From contig NZ_JAPDOE010000001.1 in assembly GCF_026013365.1 (NCBI RefSeq), positions 186,001 through 250,000 of the forward strand: a stretch of DNA of 64,000 nucleotides, written 5' to 3'. Below, one piece after another: positions 35,607-44,553 of the stretch. A model generated the notes under the pieces. The model saw nothing but the letters and a program-made list of their open reading frames with translations. It made no database searches and had not been told where the DNA came from. A program made the position numbers and the translations under genes. The number at the start of each line of letters is the position of its first letter. The stretch's first letter is position 1. Source of the DNA: Paenibacillus sp. LS1 (lineage in GTDB: Bacteria; Bacillota; Bacilli; Paenibacillales; Paenibacillaceae).

Positions 35607-37151
35607 ATGTTAAAAATATTGTTGGTAGATGACGAGGTGTATGTACGAAAGGGGCTGCATGAACTTATTAGCTGGGTTGAACTTGATATGGAGATTATCG
35701 GAGAGGCAGAGAATGGTCTAGAGGCACTGAAAATGATTGAATGTCTGCAACCAGACGTGATTATCACAGATATACGTATGCCGATCCTCGATGGGCTTGG
35801 TCTAATACGTGCCGTAGAGGAAATGTCACATCTTGAGCCGGTGTTCATTATCATTAGTGGTTATCATGACTTCAAATATGCTCAACAGGCAATCAGATAC
35901 GGCGTTCATGATTATATCCTGAAGCCTATTGATGAGGAAGAAATGACGGTGACGTTGCAGAAGTCGGCTAATCTCATCTGCAATAAAAGAGCACGTATCC
36001 TGTTGGATGAGAAAAAGGTCGGCGAGATCATGCTTGAGGATATGATTAAGGGCAATGTTAGGAGAGAGGATGAACATCGGTATGCCGAGCTGCTCGGAAT
36101 CCGTCGTAACTCCAGTATGCTCATGGCTCTGATTGAACTCCAGACAGGATTAGACGAAAGAAAAATTACCAATGAACAGTTCATTGAAGCGGTACGTTCT
36201 CTGGAAGATGATTTCTTCAAAATGTACGTTATAGAGCAACAACGCGGTACATTTTCCTTATTGCTGCTATGGGTTGAGCATGATCAAAGGAACTCTGCAT
36301 TACAAGACAAACTGAATAGTATTCATATCGAACTGAGCAGAAAGCTTAATTTGGACATCGGTCTTTACGCAGGAATGCTTGTAAAAGAAATTGGGAATGT
36401 TCCACAATCCAGTCAGGAGGCTGAAGAAGCTGCCAGGCATAAATATGCAGAAACTGGTGGTGTTGTGCGTTATACAGAGATCAAAGATAAACCACTGTTC
36501 GTTTTCAATGTATACCAGGACGAGGTGGATCAATTAATCTTGAGCTTGGAAGAGGGCAACAGGTCTGCTTACTACGAGATTGTAGAAGAGCAGTTCCAAT
36601 TGTTTCATAGGAATCGATTCTCCCCTCAGGCTGTTTCAGGTTCTCTTATGCGCTGTATAACGGCCATTCTGGCTGTGGTCAACGAAATGGGTGGTACTGA
36701 TGAAGGGTTGCAGCAACTGAAGGAGTTAGTTCAACAATCTCATGAAGGCTGGAATTTACGACTATTGAAAAATGCTTTTCTAATGGCGCTGGAAGAAGCC
36801 GAGGATTATATTTCCCATTTACGGATTGAACAGTCCAAAGGGGATATCGGCAAGATCAAACGGTATATTGATGCGCATTATACCGAGAACATTAATCTCA
36901 AAAGCATTGCTGCACGCTTCTACATGAATCCCGTTTATCTTGGACGATTATTCCGCAAAAGCTACAATCAATATTTCAATGACTATCTGCTAAACCTGCG
37001 GATTCAGGAAGCGAGAAAATTACTGCGTCAAACGGATCTCAGGATGTACGAGGTTGCTGCACGTGTAGGATTTCAAAATGCGGATTATTTCGTCACGCAG
37101 TTTGAGAAGCTCGTCAACATGTCACCTACAGAATATCGTAATCTACTATAA
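35607..37151 (+). CDS. Response regulator with AraC-type DNA-binding domain (orphan)
   Basis: A 514-residue YesN-type response regulator: VDDEV, Asp55 region VIITDIRMP, YILKPIDEEE, then a central region and a C-terminal AraC domain (IAARFYMNPVYLGRLFRKSY, VAARVGFQNADYFVTQFEK). ATG 35607 follows GGGGGCTGAAAGG. Partner kinases of this type normally lie adjacent; none does here. The sequences on both sides are remnants of other genes, so the kinase and target genes may have been lost or lie elsewhere. Confidence 0.92.
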   Translation: MLKILLVDDEVYVRKGLHELISWVELDMEIIGEAENGLEALKMIECLQPDVIITDIRMPILDGLGLIRAVEEMSHLEPVFIIISGYHDFKYAQQAIRYGVHDYILKPIDEEEMTVTLQKSANLICNKRARILLDEKKVGEIMLEDMIKGNVRREDEHRYAELLGIRRNSSMLMALIELQTGLDERKITNEQFIEAVRSLEDDFFKMYVIEQQRGTFSLLLLWVEHDQRNSALQDKLNSIHIELSRKLNLDIGLYAGMLVKEIGNVPQSSQEAEEAARHKYAETGGVVRYTEIKDKPLFVFNVYQDEVDQLILSLEEGNRSAYYEIVEEQFQLFHRNRFSPQAVSGSLMRCITAILAVVNEMGGTDEGLQQLKELVQQSHEGWNLRLLKNAFLMALEEAEDYISHLRIEQSKGDIGKIKRYIDAHYTENINLKSIAARFYMNPVYLGRLFRKSYNQYFNDYLLNLRIQEARKLLRQTDLRMYEVAARVGFQNADYFVTQFEKLVNMSPTEYRNLL

Positions 37152-37154
37152 GTT

Positions 37155-37248
37155 GTTAACCCATTACGCTGCACAGATTGAGAAGCTGACCTTAGTGGAG
37201 GAACTCAATCGGATGTCCAAGGAGCTTCATGATACACTCGGGCACTTC
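37155..37248 (+). pseudogene. Fragment of a NarL-type sensor histidine kinase (HisKA_3 region)
   Basis: Four bases after the response regulator stop the sequence reads AQIEKLTLVEELNRMSKELH, then DTLGH, the dimerisation/phospho-acceptor motif of NarL-class kinases (ELHDTLGH). Nothing before or after belongs to a kinase. It is an internal fragment of about 30 codons. Confidence 0.65.
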
Positions 37249-37405
37249 TCATGCTGCCAAGTTGTTTTTTGACGATATCGAGAGTCAGCAAAAGGAGTTC
37301 GTCGCTTTTGAGGAATCGGCTCATTACCCGCATTATGAGGAGAAAGAAAGATTCATGAAGTGAATGACGGATACCTTCAAAACGCAACAAATTATACAGC
37401 AGTAA
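37241..37405 (+). pseudogene. C-terminal fragment of an alpha/beta hydrolase
   Basis: In another frame, starting within the kinase fragment, the translation contains SHAAKLFFDDIESQQKEFV, then AFEESAHYPHYEEKERFMK, the usual catalytic-histidine end of proline-iminopeptidase-like hydrolases. A TGA at 37361 stands where family members typically have Trp before MTDTF; the frame then runs to TAA 37403. Only about the last 50 residues of the protein remain. Confidence 0.65.
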
Positions 37406-37444
37406 CGTCTATTCATCCATAGAATAGCAACAGGAGTGAATTAA

Positions 37445-39706
37445 ATGCATGTTAAATGGAAGACGATCATTGGAGCCGTTCTCGGCTCTATGCTTATAGG
37501 GGCGGGAAGTGCAGCTGCGGAAGAACGTTTTGTCGATCTGCAGCACTCGAAGTGGGCAGAGGATGGCATCACTTATATGGCGAAACGGGGAACAGTGGCC
37601 GGATATGGCAATGGGATATTCAAGCCTGGGGCACAGGTGACGAGGGCACAAGCCGTCACATTTATGGTTCGGGAGCTTTATCCGGAGCAGCTTCAAAGAG
37701 CAGTGGAAGGCACAACCTATTCGGATGTTCCAACTACACACCCCTTTTATAGAGAAATTACAATTGCAGCTAAAAATGGACTTGCGAGCGGATTCCCTAA
37801 CGGGACCTTCCGTCCGGACGTACCGCTGAACCGCGCAGAGACTGCGGCGTTTCTCACACGTGCGTATTCACTCGCGGAAGGAAAGGGGTCCGCAAAATGG
37901 ACAGATACGGACAGGCATTGGGCAGCAGCACCTATTCTTATCATGAGTTCCAATGGTCTGGTCGGCGGTTATTCGGATGCTACTTTTCGTCCAAATCAAT
38001 CTGTCACGCGCGCTGAATATGCCGTGTTTATGTCGCGTGTGATTCGGTTCGAACGCGAAGCCGCCATTCGCACGCAAGATTGGGACAAGCTGATATCCTA
38101 TATGACGGTAAGTGAGCAAGTTGGCCAGATGCTTATGCCTGACATTAGGCAGTGGAATGGTAAAGCGACGACGACCGTTAATGAAGGACTGAAACGCAGT
38201 ATCCATGATCAGGACTTGGGCGGACTTATTCTTTTTGACAAAAATATTGTCGATGTGAAGCAGCTTACAACGTTCACACATGATATACAAAGAGAAGCAG
38301 GTGACATTCCTCTATTTCTTAGCATCGACCAAGAAGGTGGCGTTATTAAGCGAATACCAGGAGGAACGAACCTTCCCGGTCAGATGGCGCTTGGTGCAAC
38401 TGGAGATGCAACACTAGCCGAAGCAGCTGGTCAGCTGACAGGAGAAGAGCTGAAGGCACTGGGACTGCAGATCAATTTTGCGCCAGTGCTGGACATCAAC
38501 AGCAATCCAGATAACCCCATCATTGGTATACGGTCGTTTGGCTCGGATGCGGATATGGTGACACGGCTTGGTCTGGCAACGATAAAAGGGCTACAGCAAT
38601 CAGGGGTCATGGCAGCAGTGAAGCATTTTCCGGGACATGGAGATACAACGGTAGATTCTCATCTTGGTATGCCTGTGCTTGCCCATAACCGAGAACGGCT
38701 TGATGCGGTAGAATTAAAACCGTTTCGGGCTGCAATTAAAAATGGTGTAGAGATGATTATGACCGCGCATATTGCTTTCCCTGCCATAGACAACGAACAT
38801 GTCACTTCGCTCAAAGACGGTGAACAAGTGCCGATTCCTGCTACCTTATCAAAAAAGGTACTGACACGACTTCTTCGCGGAGAGCTGGGATATGAAGGAC
38901 TCATCGTGTCGGATGCCTTTACCATGAATGCAATTGCGGAGCATTTTGGGGAGAATCAATCGGTAGAGCGCGCCGTTTCCGCAGGTGTTGATATCATCCT
39001 TATGCCGAAAGATTCAGCAGCGGCCCATCAAACGTTGGTGAACGCAGTGAACAATGACATTATAGCGGATGAAACCATACATGCATCCGTGAAGCGAATA
39101 TTGGAGATGAAATCGAAATATGAACTGTTTGAACGCAGTCAAACTCTTGCGCAAAAGCTAACTCAGCTCAACGGTATCATCGGATCGAAGGCCCATCGAG
39201 CAGTGGAGCAGACAATTGCAGAGCGAGCAGTCACTCTACTCAGCAGTCGCGACGGTGTGCTTCCTGATCCAATGAAGCAAGGAGACCGAATTGTCATTGT
39301 CGCAGCCGAGCAGGACCAGGCGAAACAGATTGAGAAGCAACTATTGCAAGCCGCTAATAACCTGTCATTAAAGACAGAAATATCAGTTGTTGGTCAAGGC
39401 AATATGAATGGAACCCTTCAGGCGATTGGCAAAGCCAATTATGTCATTCTTGCATCTTACCAATTCCGTAATGTTGCCAGCCAGTTCGGTTGGAGCGATT
39501 ATCAAACCTTGATTGATGCGATGAACAAGAGTAATCAGCGATACACCCTATTGTCACTCGGTAACCCTTACGAGATGATCTATTTGCAGAACGTGCGCTC
39601 AGGGCTTGCTGTGTATGGAAACCAGGAGACGAATACGTCTGCCGGGATCAAAGTTTTGCTTGGCCAACTGAAAGCTGGAGGAACATTGCCCGTACAAACG
39701 GATTAA
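37445..39706 (+). CDS. SLH-anchored GH3 beta-N-acetylhexosaminidase (NagZ-like)
   Basis: A 753-residue secreted enzyme. The signal peptide ends near GSAAA (residues 20-25). Three S-layer homology domains follow (about 28-80, 87-140, 147-200) and should anchor it to cell-wall polysaccharide. The GH3 domain carries NagZ hallmarks: KHFPGHGDTTVDSHLGMPVL with the His-Asp dyad and the nucleophile Asp in LIVSDAFTM. The C-terminal domain of about 170 residues is Rossmann-like. It probably removes N-acetylglucosamine from peptidoglycan fragments at the surface, as YbbD of B. subtilis does. ATG 37445 follows AGGAG. Confidence 0.93.
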   Translation: MHVKWKTIIGAVLGSMLIGAGSAAAEERFVDLQHSKWAEDGITYMAKRGTVAGYGNGIFKPGAQVTRAQAVTFMVRELYPEQLQRAVEGTTYSDVPTTHPFYREITIAAKNGLASGFPNGTFRPDVPLNRAETAAFLTRAYSLAEGKGSAKWTDTDRHWAAAPILIMSSNGLVGGYSDATFRPNQSVTRAEYAVFMSRVIRFEREAAIRTQDWDKLISYMTVSEQVGQMLMPDIRQWNGKATTTVNEGLKRSIHDQDLGGLILFDKNIVDVKQLTTFTHDIQREAGDIPLFLSIDQEGGVIKRIPGGTNLPGQMALGATGDATLAEAAGQLTGEELKALGLQINFAPVLDINSNPDNPIIGIRSFGSDADMVTRLGLATIKGLQQSGVMAAVKHFPGHGDTTVDSHLGMPVLAHNRERLDAVELKPFRAAIKNGVEMIMTAHIAFPAIDNEHVTSLKDGEQVPIPATLSKKVLTRLLRGELGYEGLIVSDAFTMNAIAEHFGENQSVERAVSAGVDIILMPKDSAAAHQTLVNAVNNDIIADETIHASVKRILEMKSKYELFERSQTLAQKLTQLNGIIGSKAHRAVEQTIAERAVTLLSSRDGVLPDPMKQGDRIVIVAAEQDQAKQIEKQLLQAANNLSLKTEISVVGQGNMNGTLQAIGKANYVILASYQFRNVASQFGWSDYQTLIDAMNKSNQRYTLLSLGNPYEMIYLQNVRSGLAVYGNQETNTSAGIKVLLGQLKAGGTLPVQTD

Positions 39707-39724
39707 CGCCTCATTAATAATGAA

Positions 39725-39766
39725 GAAAAAAACGGATTCCAGCATACGGAATCCGTTTTTTATTTT
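39725..39766. terminator. Bidirectional terminator between the GH3 gene and the tetR gene
   Basis: AAAAAACGGATTCC-AGCATAC-GGAATCCGTTTTTT, perfect stem with A tract before and T tract after, serving both convergent genes. Confidence 0.93.
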
Positions 39767-39797
39767 AAACTTTGATTTACCGATCCATGCTAACATG

Positions 39798-40445
39798 CTA
39801 TCCTTCGGGTGTTTCCTCACTACAGACAAAATGAAGCAGCATCTTCACAAATTGCTCCGTCATCCGAGTATCCATTGCACTGGATTTCGACGGATCGATC
39901 TTAACAACCCGTTGAAGCATGCCCATCATCGTTGTGAAGATAAACTGAGCCAGATCGAGCGGAGGGGACGGATTCTTAATACTACCGTCAGCAACGCCTT
40001 GGGATAAAGCGCCCATCAGGAAATGTTTTTCTTTCCCGTTCTGGTTAAACTTATCATACTGTTCTCTCAATTCTGGACTAAAATCATACATCTCATAGTT
40101 GATATCAAATAATTGAATGAATCGGATGTAGTCTGGATGCTCCTGGGCAAAAACAACCCATGCATTCAACATGACCGTGAGCTGCTCTCGACCGTTCATG
40201 TCCTCAATTGATGTACGGCTAACCTCATCGGTTAAATGTTCAATCAGTTGCATCTGAATGGCTAGAAGAAGCTCATCCATCGACTGAAAATGTTTATAGA
40301 AGGTCACTCTACTAAGTTCAGCTTTCGTGCATACATCCTTTATCTTCACCTGGAGCAATCCATATTTCAAAAAAAGCTCTTTACCTGCTTCTATCAGATC
40401 ATCACGATTTTTATTTCTCAATTGTTGATGCCAGTTTTCATTCAC
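39798..40445 (-). CDS. TetR/AcrR-family transcriptional regulator
   Basis: A 215-residue repressor. The N-terminal helix-turn-helix reads LIEAGKELFLKYGLLQVKIK, DVCTKAELSRVTFYKHFQS. Its start overlaps the end of the MFS transporter gene by 8 bases on the same strand, so both are one operon and it probably represses it. A TTTACA-GTA-TGTAAA repeat before the transporter is the likely operator. The ligand is presumably a drug or other exported compound. Confidence 0.92.
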   Translation of the reverse strand: MNENWHQQLRNKNRDDLIEAGKELFLKYGLLQVKIKDVCTKAELSRVTFYKHFQSMDELLLAIQMQLIEHLTDEVSRTSIEDMNGREQLTVMLNAWVVFAQEHPDYIRFIQLFDINYEMYDFSPELREQYDKFNQNGKEKHFLMGALSQGVADGSIKNPSPPLDLAQFIFTTMMGMLQRVVKIDPSKSSAMDTRMTEQFVKMLLHFVCSEETPEG

Positions 40446-41640
40446 TTGTATACAGTTGTCCTTTCCTTGAACGGAATGCTTTCATTGTAAGTGCAAGAGA
40501 AGCAAGAAGCATAATTGCACCAAAAATATACGGGAAGTTGATGTTTTTGTCAAACAGTAGCCCTGCGATCAGTGGGCCGAATACCGTTCCCAGACTGGAG
40601 AATGTGGTGTTCAGACCAGACGCATAACCTTGCCGATCACCTGCGTTTTTGGATATTAGCGTGCTGATTGCTGGTCGCAAGAATGAATTGAATGCAAAAT
40701 ATAGCGCAGAAGCAAATAATAGAAAGACAAGGTTGACCTTAATTAACATCAGCAATAACGCTATGGGTGTAATCATTAATGAAAGACGGATGAGCTTAAC
40801 TTCACCAATTCTCTGCACGAACCAATCCAGTAGCCAAATTTGCACAACAATACCGATAATCGCTCCCAAGGTGATGATGATGGAGATCGTTGCGGCGTCA
40901 AATCCGTATTTTTGCTCTGCAAAAAGAGCGAATACCGTCTCATAACTCATGAGGCCAAAGGTCATGACGAGTAGCAAAATTAAGTATTTGAAATAAGGTA
41001 CTTTAAACGAACTCCAGATTTTTTTGCCCAGGTGATCTCCCTTTTGTATACGAATGGAGGCCGTTCTTTTCTCAGGCGGAAGTGTCTCAGGCAGTAGCAG
41101 TGTAAGTAAAGCCGCTATCAATCCCAAACCAGCTGCGAAGAAATAAGGAATGCGAATGCCCATCTCGGCAATTAGACCACCCAGTCCAGGGCCAAGTACA
41201 ATTCCCAGATTCATGGCTGCGCCAAAATATCCCATACCCTTCGCGCGAGTCTCTGGCGTTGTAATATCAGCTACATAAGCGAGGTTCGCAGGGACCATTA
41301 AGCCGAGACTGATTCCACCAATGAATCGTGCGACATACAGGAGAGGCAGCGAAGTGGAAAGTGCAAAGATCACATCCGAAACAACGGAAAGAAACATTCC
41401 GGCCATGATCAATTTTTTGCGCCCAAAGCGATCAGACAATTGTCCCCCGAGTGGTGAAAACAAGAATTGAGCCGCCCCAAAGGCCGCTACCAAAAATCCG
41501 GCGACGGTACCTCCCGCATGAAAAAGCTTCAGATACTCTGGCAATATGGGAATAAGCATTCCTTGCCCCAATAAAGCAATAAACAGATTCAACATTAGAA
41601 TGAAGAGCGGCAGGCGAATTGATTTTGGCAATGTACTCAT
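40438..41640 (-). CDS. MFS multidrug-type efflux transporter (DHA1 family)
   Basis: A 400-residue transporter with 12 predicted membrane helices. Motif A is GGQLSDRFGRKKLIMAGM, and the antiporter motif C region is MNLGIVLGPGLGGLIAE. It resembles NorA/TetA-type drug exporters. ATG 41640 is preceded by AAGGAG in reverse. The overlapping downstream TetR gene points to induction by substrate. The substrate itself is unknown. Confidence 0.92.
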   Translation of the reverse strand: MSTLPKSIRLPLFILMLNLFIALLGQGMLIPILPEYLKLFHAGGTVAGFLVAAFGAAQFLFSPLGGQLSDRFGRKKLIMAGMFLSVVSDVIFALSTSLPLLYVARFIGGISLGLMVPANLAYVADITTPETRAKGMGYFGAAMNLGIVLGPGLGGLIAEMGIRIPYFFAAGLGLIAALLTLLLPETLPPEKRTASIRIQKGDHLGKKIWSSFKVPYFKYLILLLVMTFGLMSYETVFALFAEQKYGFDAATISIIITLGAIIGIVVQIWLLDWFVQRIGEVKLIRLSLMITPIALLLMLIKVNLVFLLFASALYFAFNSFLRPAISTLISKNAGDRQGYASGLNTTFSSLGTVFGPLIAGLLFDKNINFPYIFGAIMLLASLALTMKAFRSRKGQLYTSE

Positions 41641-41677
41641 GTACGTATTATTCTCCTTTATTTACACAATGTTAACC

Positions 41678-41692
41678 TTTACAGTATGTAAA
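41678..41692. promoter_or_regulatory. TTTACA-GTA-TGTAAA palindrome, candidate TetR operator
   Basis: A perfect inverted repeat 38 bases upstream of the transporter start, the expected place for the operator of the co-encoded TetR-type repressor. The rest of the gap up to the GH2 gene shows nothing further I can name. Confidence 0.55.
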
Positions 41693-41889
41693 CCATATTA
41701 ATGGACTAGAAGGAGATTTGTAAATCTTTTTTTAGTGTGACAGTGAATTAAACGTTAATACGGTACTTCTCTCACCAACACCAGAAATGGTCACCAGATT
41801 GTCCATGACATTCAGCGGATGTTGAATGGCCTTACAGAGGAGTCTCCTATATCATATTAAAAAACAGCATGAGAAAGAGAGGAATCAGA

Positions 41890-43872
41890 GTGAGTGCTAG
41901 AACAATAGTTTCATTGGAAGAATCATGGTTGTTTCAGGCAGATACCGAGAATCTGGGCATGGAACTACAATGGTATAAAGAGGGGCCTCCCTTGGGTGAA
42001 ACCGTTAAGATTCCCCACACGTGGAACGTGCAAAATGGGTTAGAGGAGTTCCGTGGAACGGGATGGTACAGTCATGATTTTTACGCTCCTCTGGAATGGA
42101 AAGGGAAATTACTGCGGTTACAGTTTGATGCAGTTTATCGAGATGCGGTGGTTTGGGTAAACGGAAAACGTGTAGGAGAACATACTCAATCAGGTTACAC
42201 TCCATTTGTTATAGAGATCTCCGACACAGTCATCTTTGATACAACCAACCACATCGTAGTATCAGTGAATAATGAAAATAGCAACACGGCTCTTCCCATG
42301 GGAAATAGCTTTGATTGGGCTGACGACGGCGGAATTATTCGCGGCGTATCGCTGCTGGTTAGCGGTCGCACGGCAATCGACTATTCCAAACTTCAAGCGG
42401 CACCTTTCTTCTCGGACGATATGGACGGAGCTGTAGCTCCATACGGCATGTTATCTGGTGAGATTCGGTTGTGGGAGCAACCACCACATGAGTCCGAGTG
42501 CAAATCTGTAAAACTGAAAGTGATCATGTCGTATGAAGAAGACATGTTAACTTCGAAGGAATGGGAAATGTCCAGCGATGAAGGTATTCTAAGCTTTCAA
42601 GACATCAAGGTGGAACACCTTAAGTTGTGGCATTTTGATCATCCCCATTTATACACAGTAACCATTTCTTTATACTCGGATGGTGTCCTTACAGATGAGG
42701 TATGCACAGCAGTAGGATTTAGAGAGATTAGCTCAGAGGGAAATACATTGTTGCTGAACCGTGAGCCGGTACGTCTTATGGGGGTTGAATGGATGCCAGG
42801 ATCGAATCCTATGAGCGGTATGGCAGAATCGGTAGCACAGTTAGAAGAGATGCTTCATCATATAAAACATGCGAATTGTGTTATTACCCGCTTTCATTGG
42901 CAGCAGGATAGCAAGTTGCTGGAGTGGTGTGATCGTAACGGGTTACTGGTACAGGAGGAGATTCCACATTGGCAGACTCCACAAGATCCTAATGATGAAT
43001 GGTTGAACATTTCAATTAAGCATGCCCAAGAAATGATCCATCGTCACTACAATCATCCTTGCATCTATGCATGGGGTATCGGCAACGAGGTGAACGGACA
43101 ATCCACTGTTACAGTTCGGTATTTTGAGAAACTCAAATCTCTGGTGCACGGACTTGACGATACGAGATTCATTAACTATGTGTCTAACACTGTGCATGAG
43201 AATCCTGCCCAGGATGCCACGGGTGTAGGTGACATGATCATGTGGAACGATTATATCGGGACATGGCATGGTGAGTTGGACAGGCCGGAAGTTATTCAAA
43301 ATATGACTAGGAATTTACCAAATAAACCTCTCGTGGTAGCTGAATATGGACTATGTGAGCCTGCTTTTAATGGCGGGGATGAGCGTCGTACACAGATCCT
43401 GATGGAAAACACAAGGGAGTACCGGAAGCATCCTGCCATTGCAGCACTTATATACTTCAGCCTAAACGATTATCGTACGCAAATGGGGGAGGAAGGCGAG
43501 GGAAGGCTGCGCCAACGGGTGCATGGTTCCATGAGTTTAGATGGCACGCCCAAGCCTTCTTACGAAGCTTTGCGCCGATTAGCTTCACCAATCAACCTCA
43601 ACGTGGAACTGGTTAAGGAGAAGGCCCAAGTTGTAGTAACCGTGGAGAACCGAAATGACATTCCATGTTATCGGATATCTGGTTATACGCTGAGACTGGT
43701 TAACCCGCTCGGTGATTGCATTACTGAACACATCCCGGATTTATCACCTGGGGAGAAGCACATGTTTTATTTTACCGACATTCCTGAGAATCGATGGAAC
43801 GAACTTATGTTAGATATCATCAGACCCACCGGATTTTCGGTGAGTAGCGGTTTACTGATGACATACACGTAA
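41890..43872 (+). CDS. GH2 family glycosidase (beta-galactosidase/beta-glucuronidase-like)
   Basis: A 660-residue cytoplasmic enzyme with the GH2 order: sugar-binding jelly roll (IPHTWN, TGWYSHDF, VWVNGKRVGEH), immunoglobulin-like domain, TIM barrel and a short C-terminal beta domain. The acid/base is Glu in AWGIGNEVNG and the nucleophile is Glu in VVAEYGL. GTG 41890 is preferred, after AGAGAGGA; ATG 41869 upstream lacks such a site. It is shorter than LacZ (about 1,000 residues). The exact glycoside is undetermined. A DUF3237 gene follows 20 bases downstream. Confidence 0.88.
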   Translation: MSARTIVSLEESWLFQADTENLGMELQWYKEGPPLGETVKIPHTWNVQNGLEEFRGTGWYSHDFYAPLEWKGKLLRLQFDAVYRDAVVWVNGKRVGEHTQSGYTPFVIEISDTVIFDTTNHIVVSVNNENSNTALPMGNSFDWADDGGIIRGVSLLVSGRTAIDYSKLQAAPFFSDDMDGAVAPYGMLSGEIRLWEQPPHESECKSVKLKVIMSYEEDMLTSKEWEMSSDEGILSFQDIKVEHLKLWHFDHPHLYTVTISLYSDGVLTDEVCTAVGFREISSEGNTLLLNREPVRLMGVEWMPGSNPMSGMAESVAQLEEMLHHIKHANCVITRFHWQQDSKLLEWCDRNGLLVQEEIPHWQTPQDPNDEWLNISIKHAQEMIHRHYNHPCIYAWGIGNEVNGQSTVTVRYFEKLKSLVHGLDDTRFINYVSNTVHENPAQDATGVGDMIMWNDYIGTWHGELDRPEVIQNMTRNLPNKPLVVAEYGLCEPAFNGGDERRTQILMENTREYRKHPAIAALIYFSLNDYRTQMGEEGEGRLRQRVHGSMSLDGTPKPSYEALRRLASPINLNVELVKEKAQVVVTVENRNDIPCYRISGYTLRLVNPLGDCITEHIPDLSPGEKHMFYFTDIPENRWNELMLDIIRPTGFSVSSGLLMTYT

Positions 43873-43892
43873 ATAACTGGAGGTGGGAACGC

Positions 43893-44315
43893 GTGAAATT
43901 AGAAGAGTTGTTCACGGTACATGTGAACATCGAGAAATCATTGGATCTACAGAATAGCGAAGGCGATTCGGTTGTTATGATTCCTTTTACAGGCAGCGCA
44001 ACAGGAAAGTACTTTGAGGGAATCGTGTTAGGTGGAGGCGTGGATACTCAAATCATAGGAAAGAATGGGGATCCGCATACTCTCTCGGCAAGATATATGC
44101 TCCAAGGAACGGACAACACAGGGCATAGCTGTAAAATTTATATCGAAAACAACGGAAACATCGACAAAGCGCTGAAAACTGCATTGTTCCGCACTTCCCC
44201 CAAAATGATTACGAACAGCGAGGCTTTATCCTTTTTGAACAGTGTGACGCTTATTGGCGAAGGTCATCCAACGGAGTCTGGAGTAGATATAAAAATATAT
44301 AGGGAGCTATTATAA
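43893..44315 (+). CDS. DUF3237 (UPF0311) family protein
   Basis: A 140-residue small beta-rich protein. Typical positions are FTGSATGKYFEGIVLGGGVD, SARYMLQGTDNTG and KIYIENNG. The family has no established biochemical role; relatives are often next to aromatic or sugar metabolism genes. GTG 43893 follows GGAGGTGGG. It is co-transcribed with the GH2 gene and closed by a terminator, so a role linked to that glycosidase is possible but unproven. Confidence 0.75.
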   Translation: MKLEELFTVHVNIEKSLDLQNSEGDSVVMIPFTGSATGKYFEGIVLGGGVDTQIIGKNGDPHTLSARYMLQGTDNTGHSCKIYIENNGNIDKALKTALFRTSPKMITNSEALSFLNSVTLIGEGHPTESGVDIKIYRELL

Positions 44316-44380
44316 CGCGAAACATATGATAACTATTTTGTTCATGTGTCGGGGCGCAAGATAGCCTGTTTTGAAGAGTC

Positions 44381-44407
44381 AGAGTCGCTAATGAGCGGCT
44401 CTTTTTG
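44381..44407 (+). terminator. Rho-independent terminator after the GH2 operon
   Basis: AGAGTCGCT and AGCGGCTCT arms (one mismatch), AAT loop, then TTTTT. Confidence 0.85.
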
Positions 44408-44553
44408 TCGTCATGCGATTTTACGTCAATATTTATATGTATTCTTTTACATTAAATTAACAAAGTATGGGTACGGCGCGGACATTCTTCACCTATAGTA
44501 TGATGAGCGAAAATAAACCGATATTAAGCGGAATAAGGAGAAAACTATTCAAT

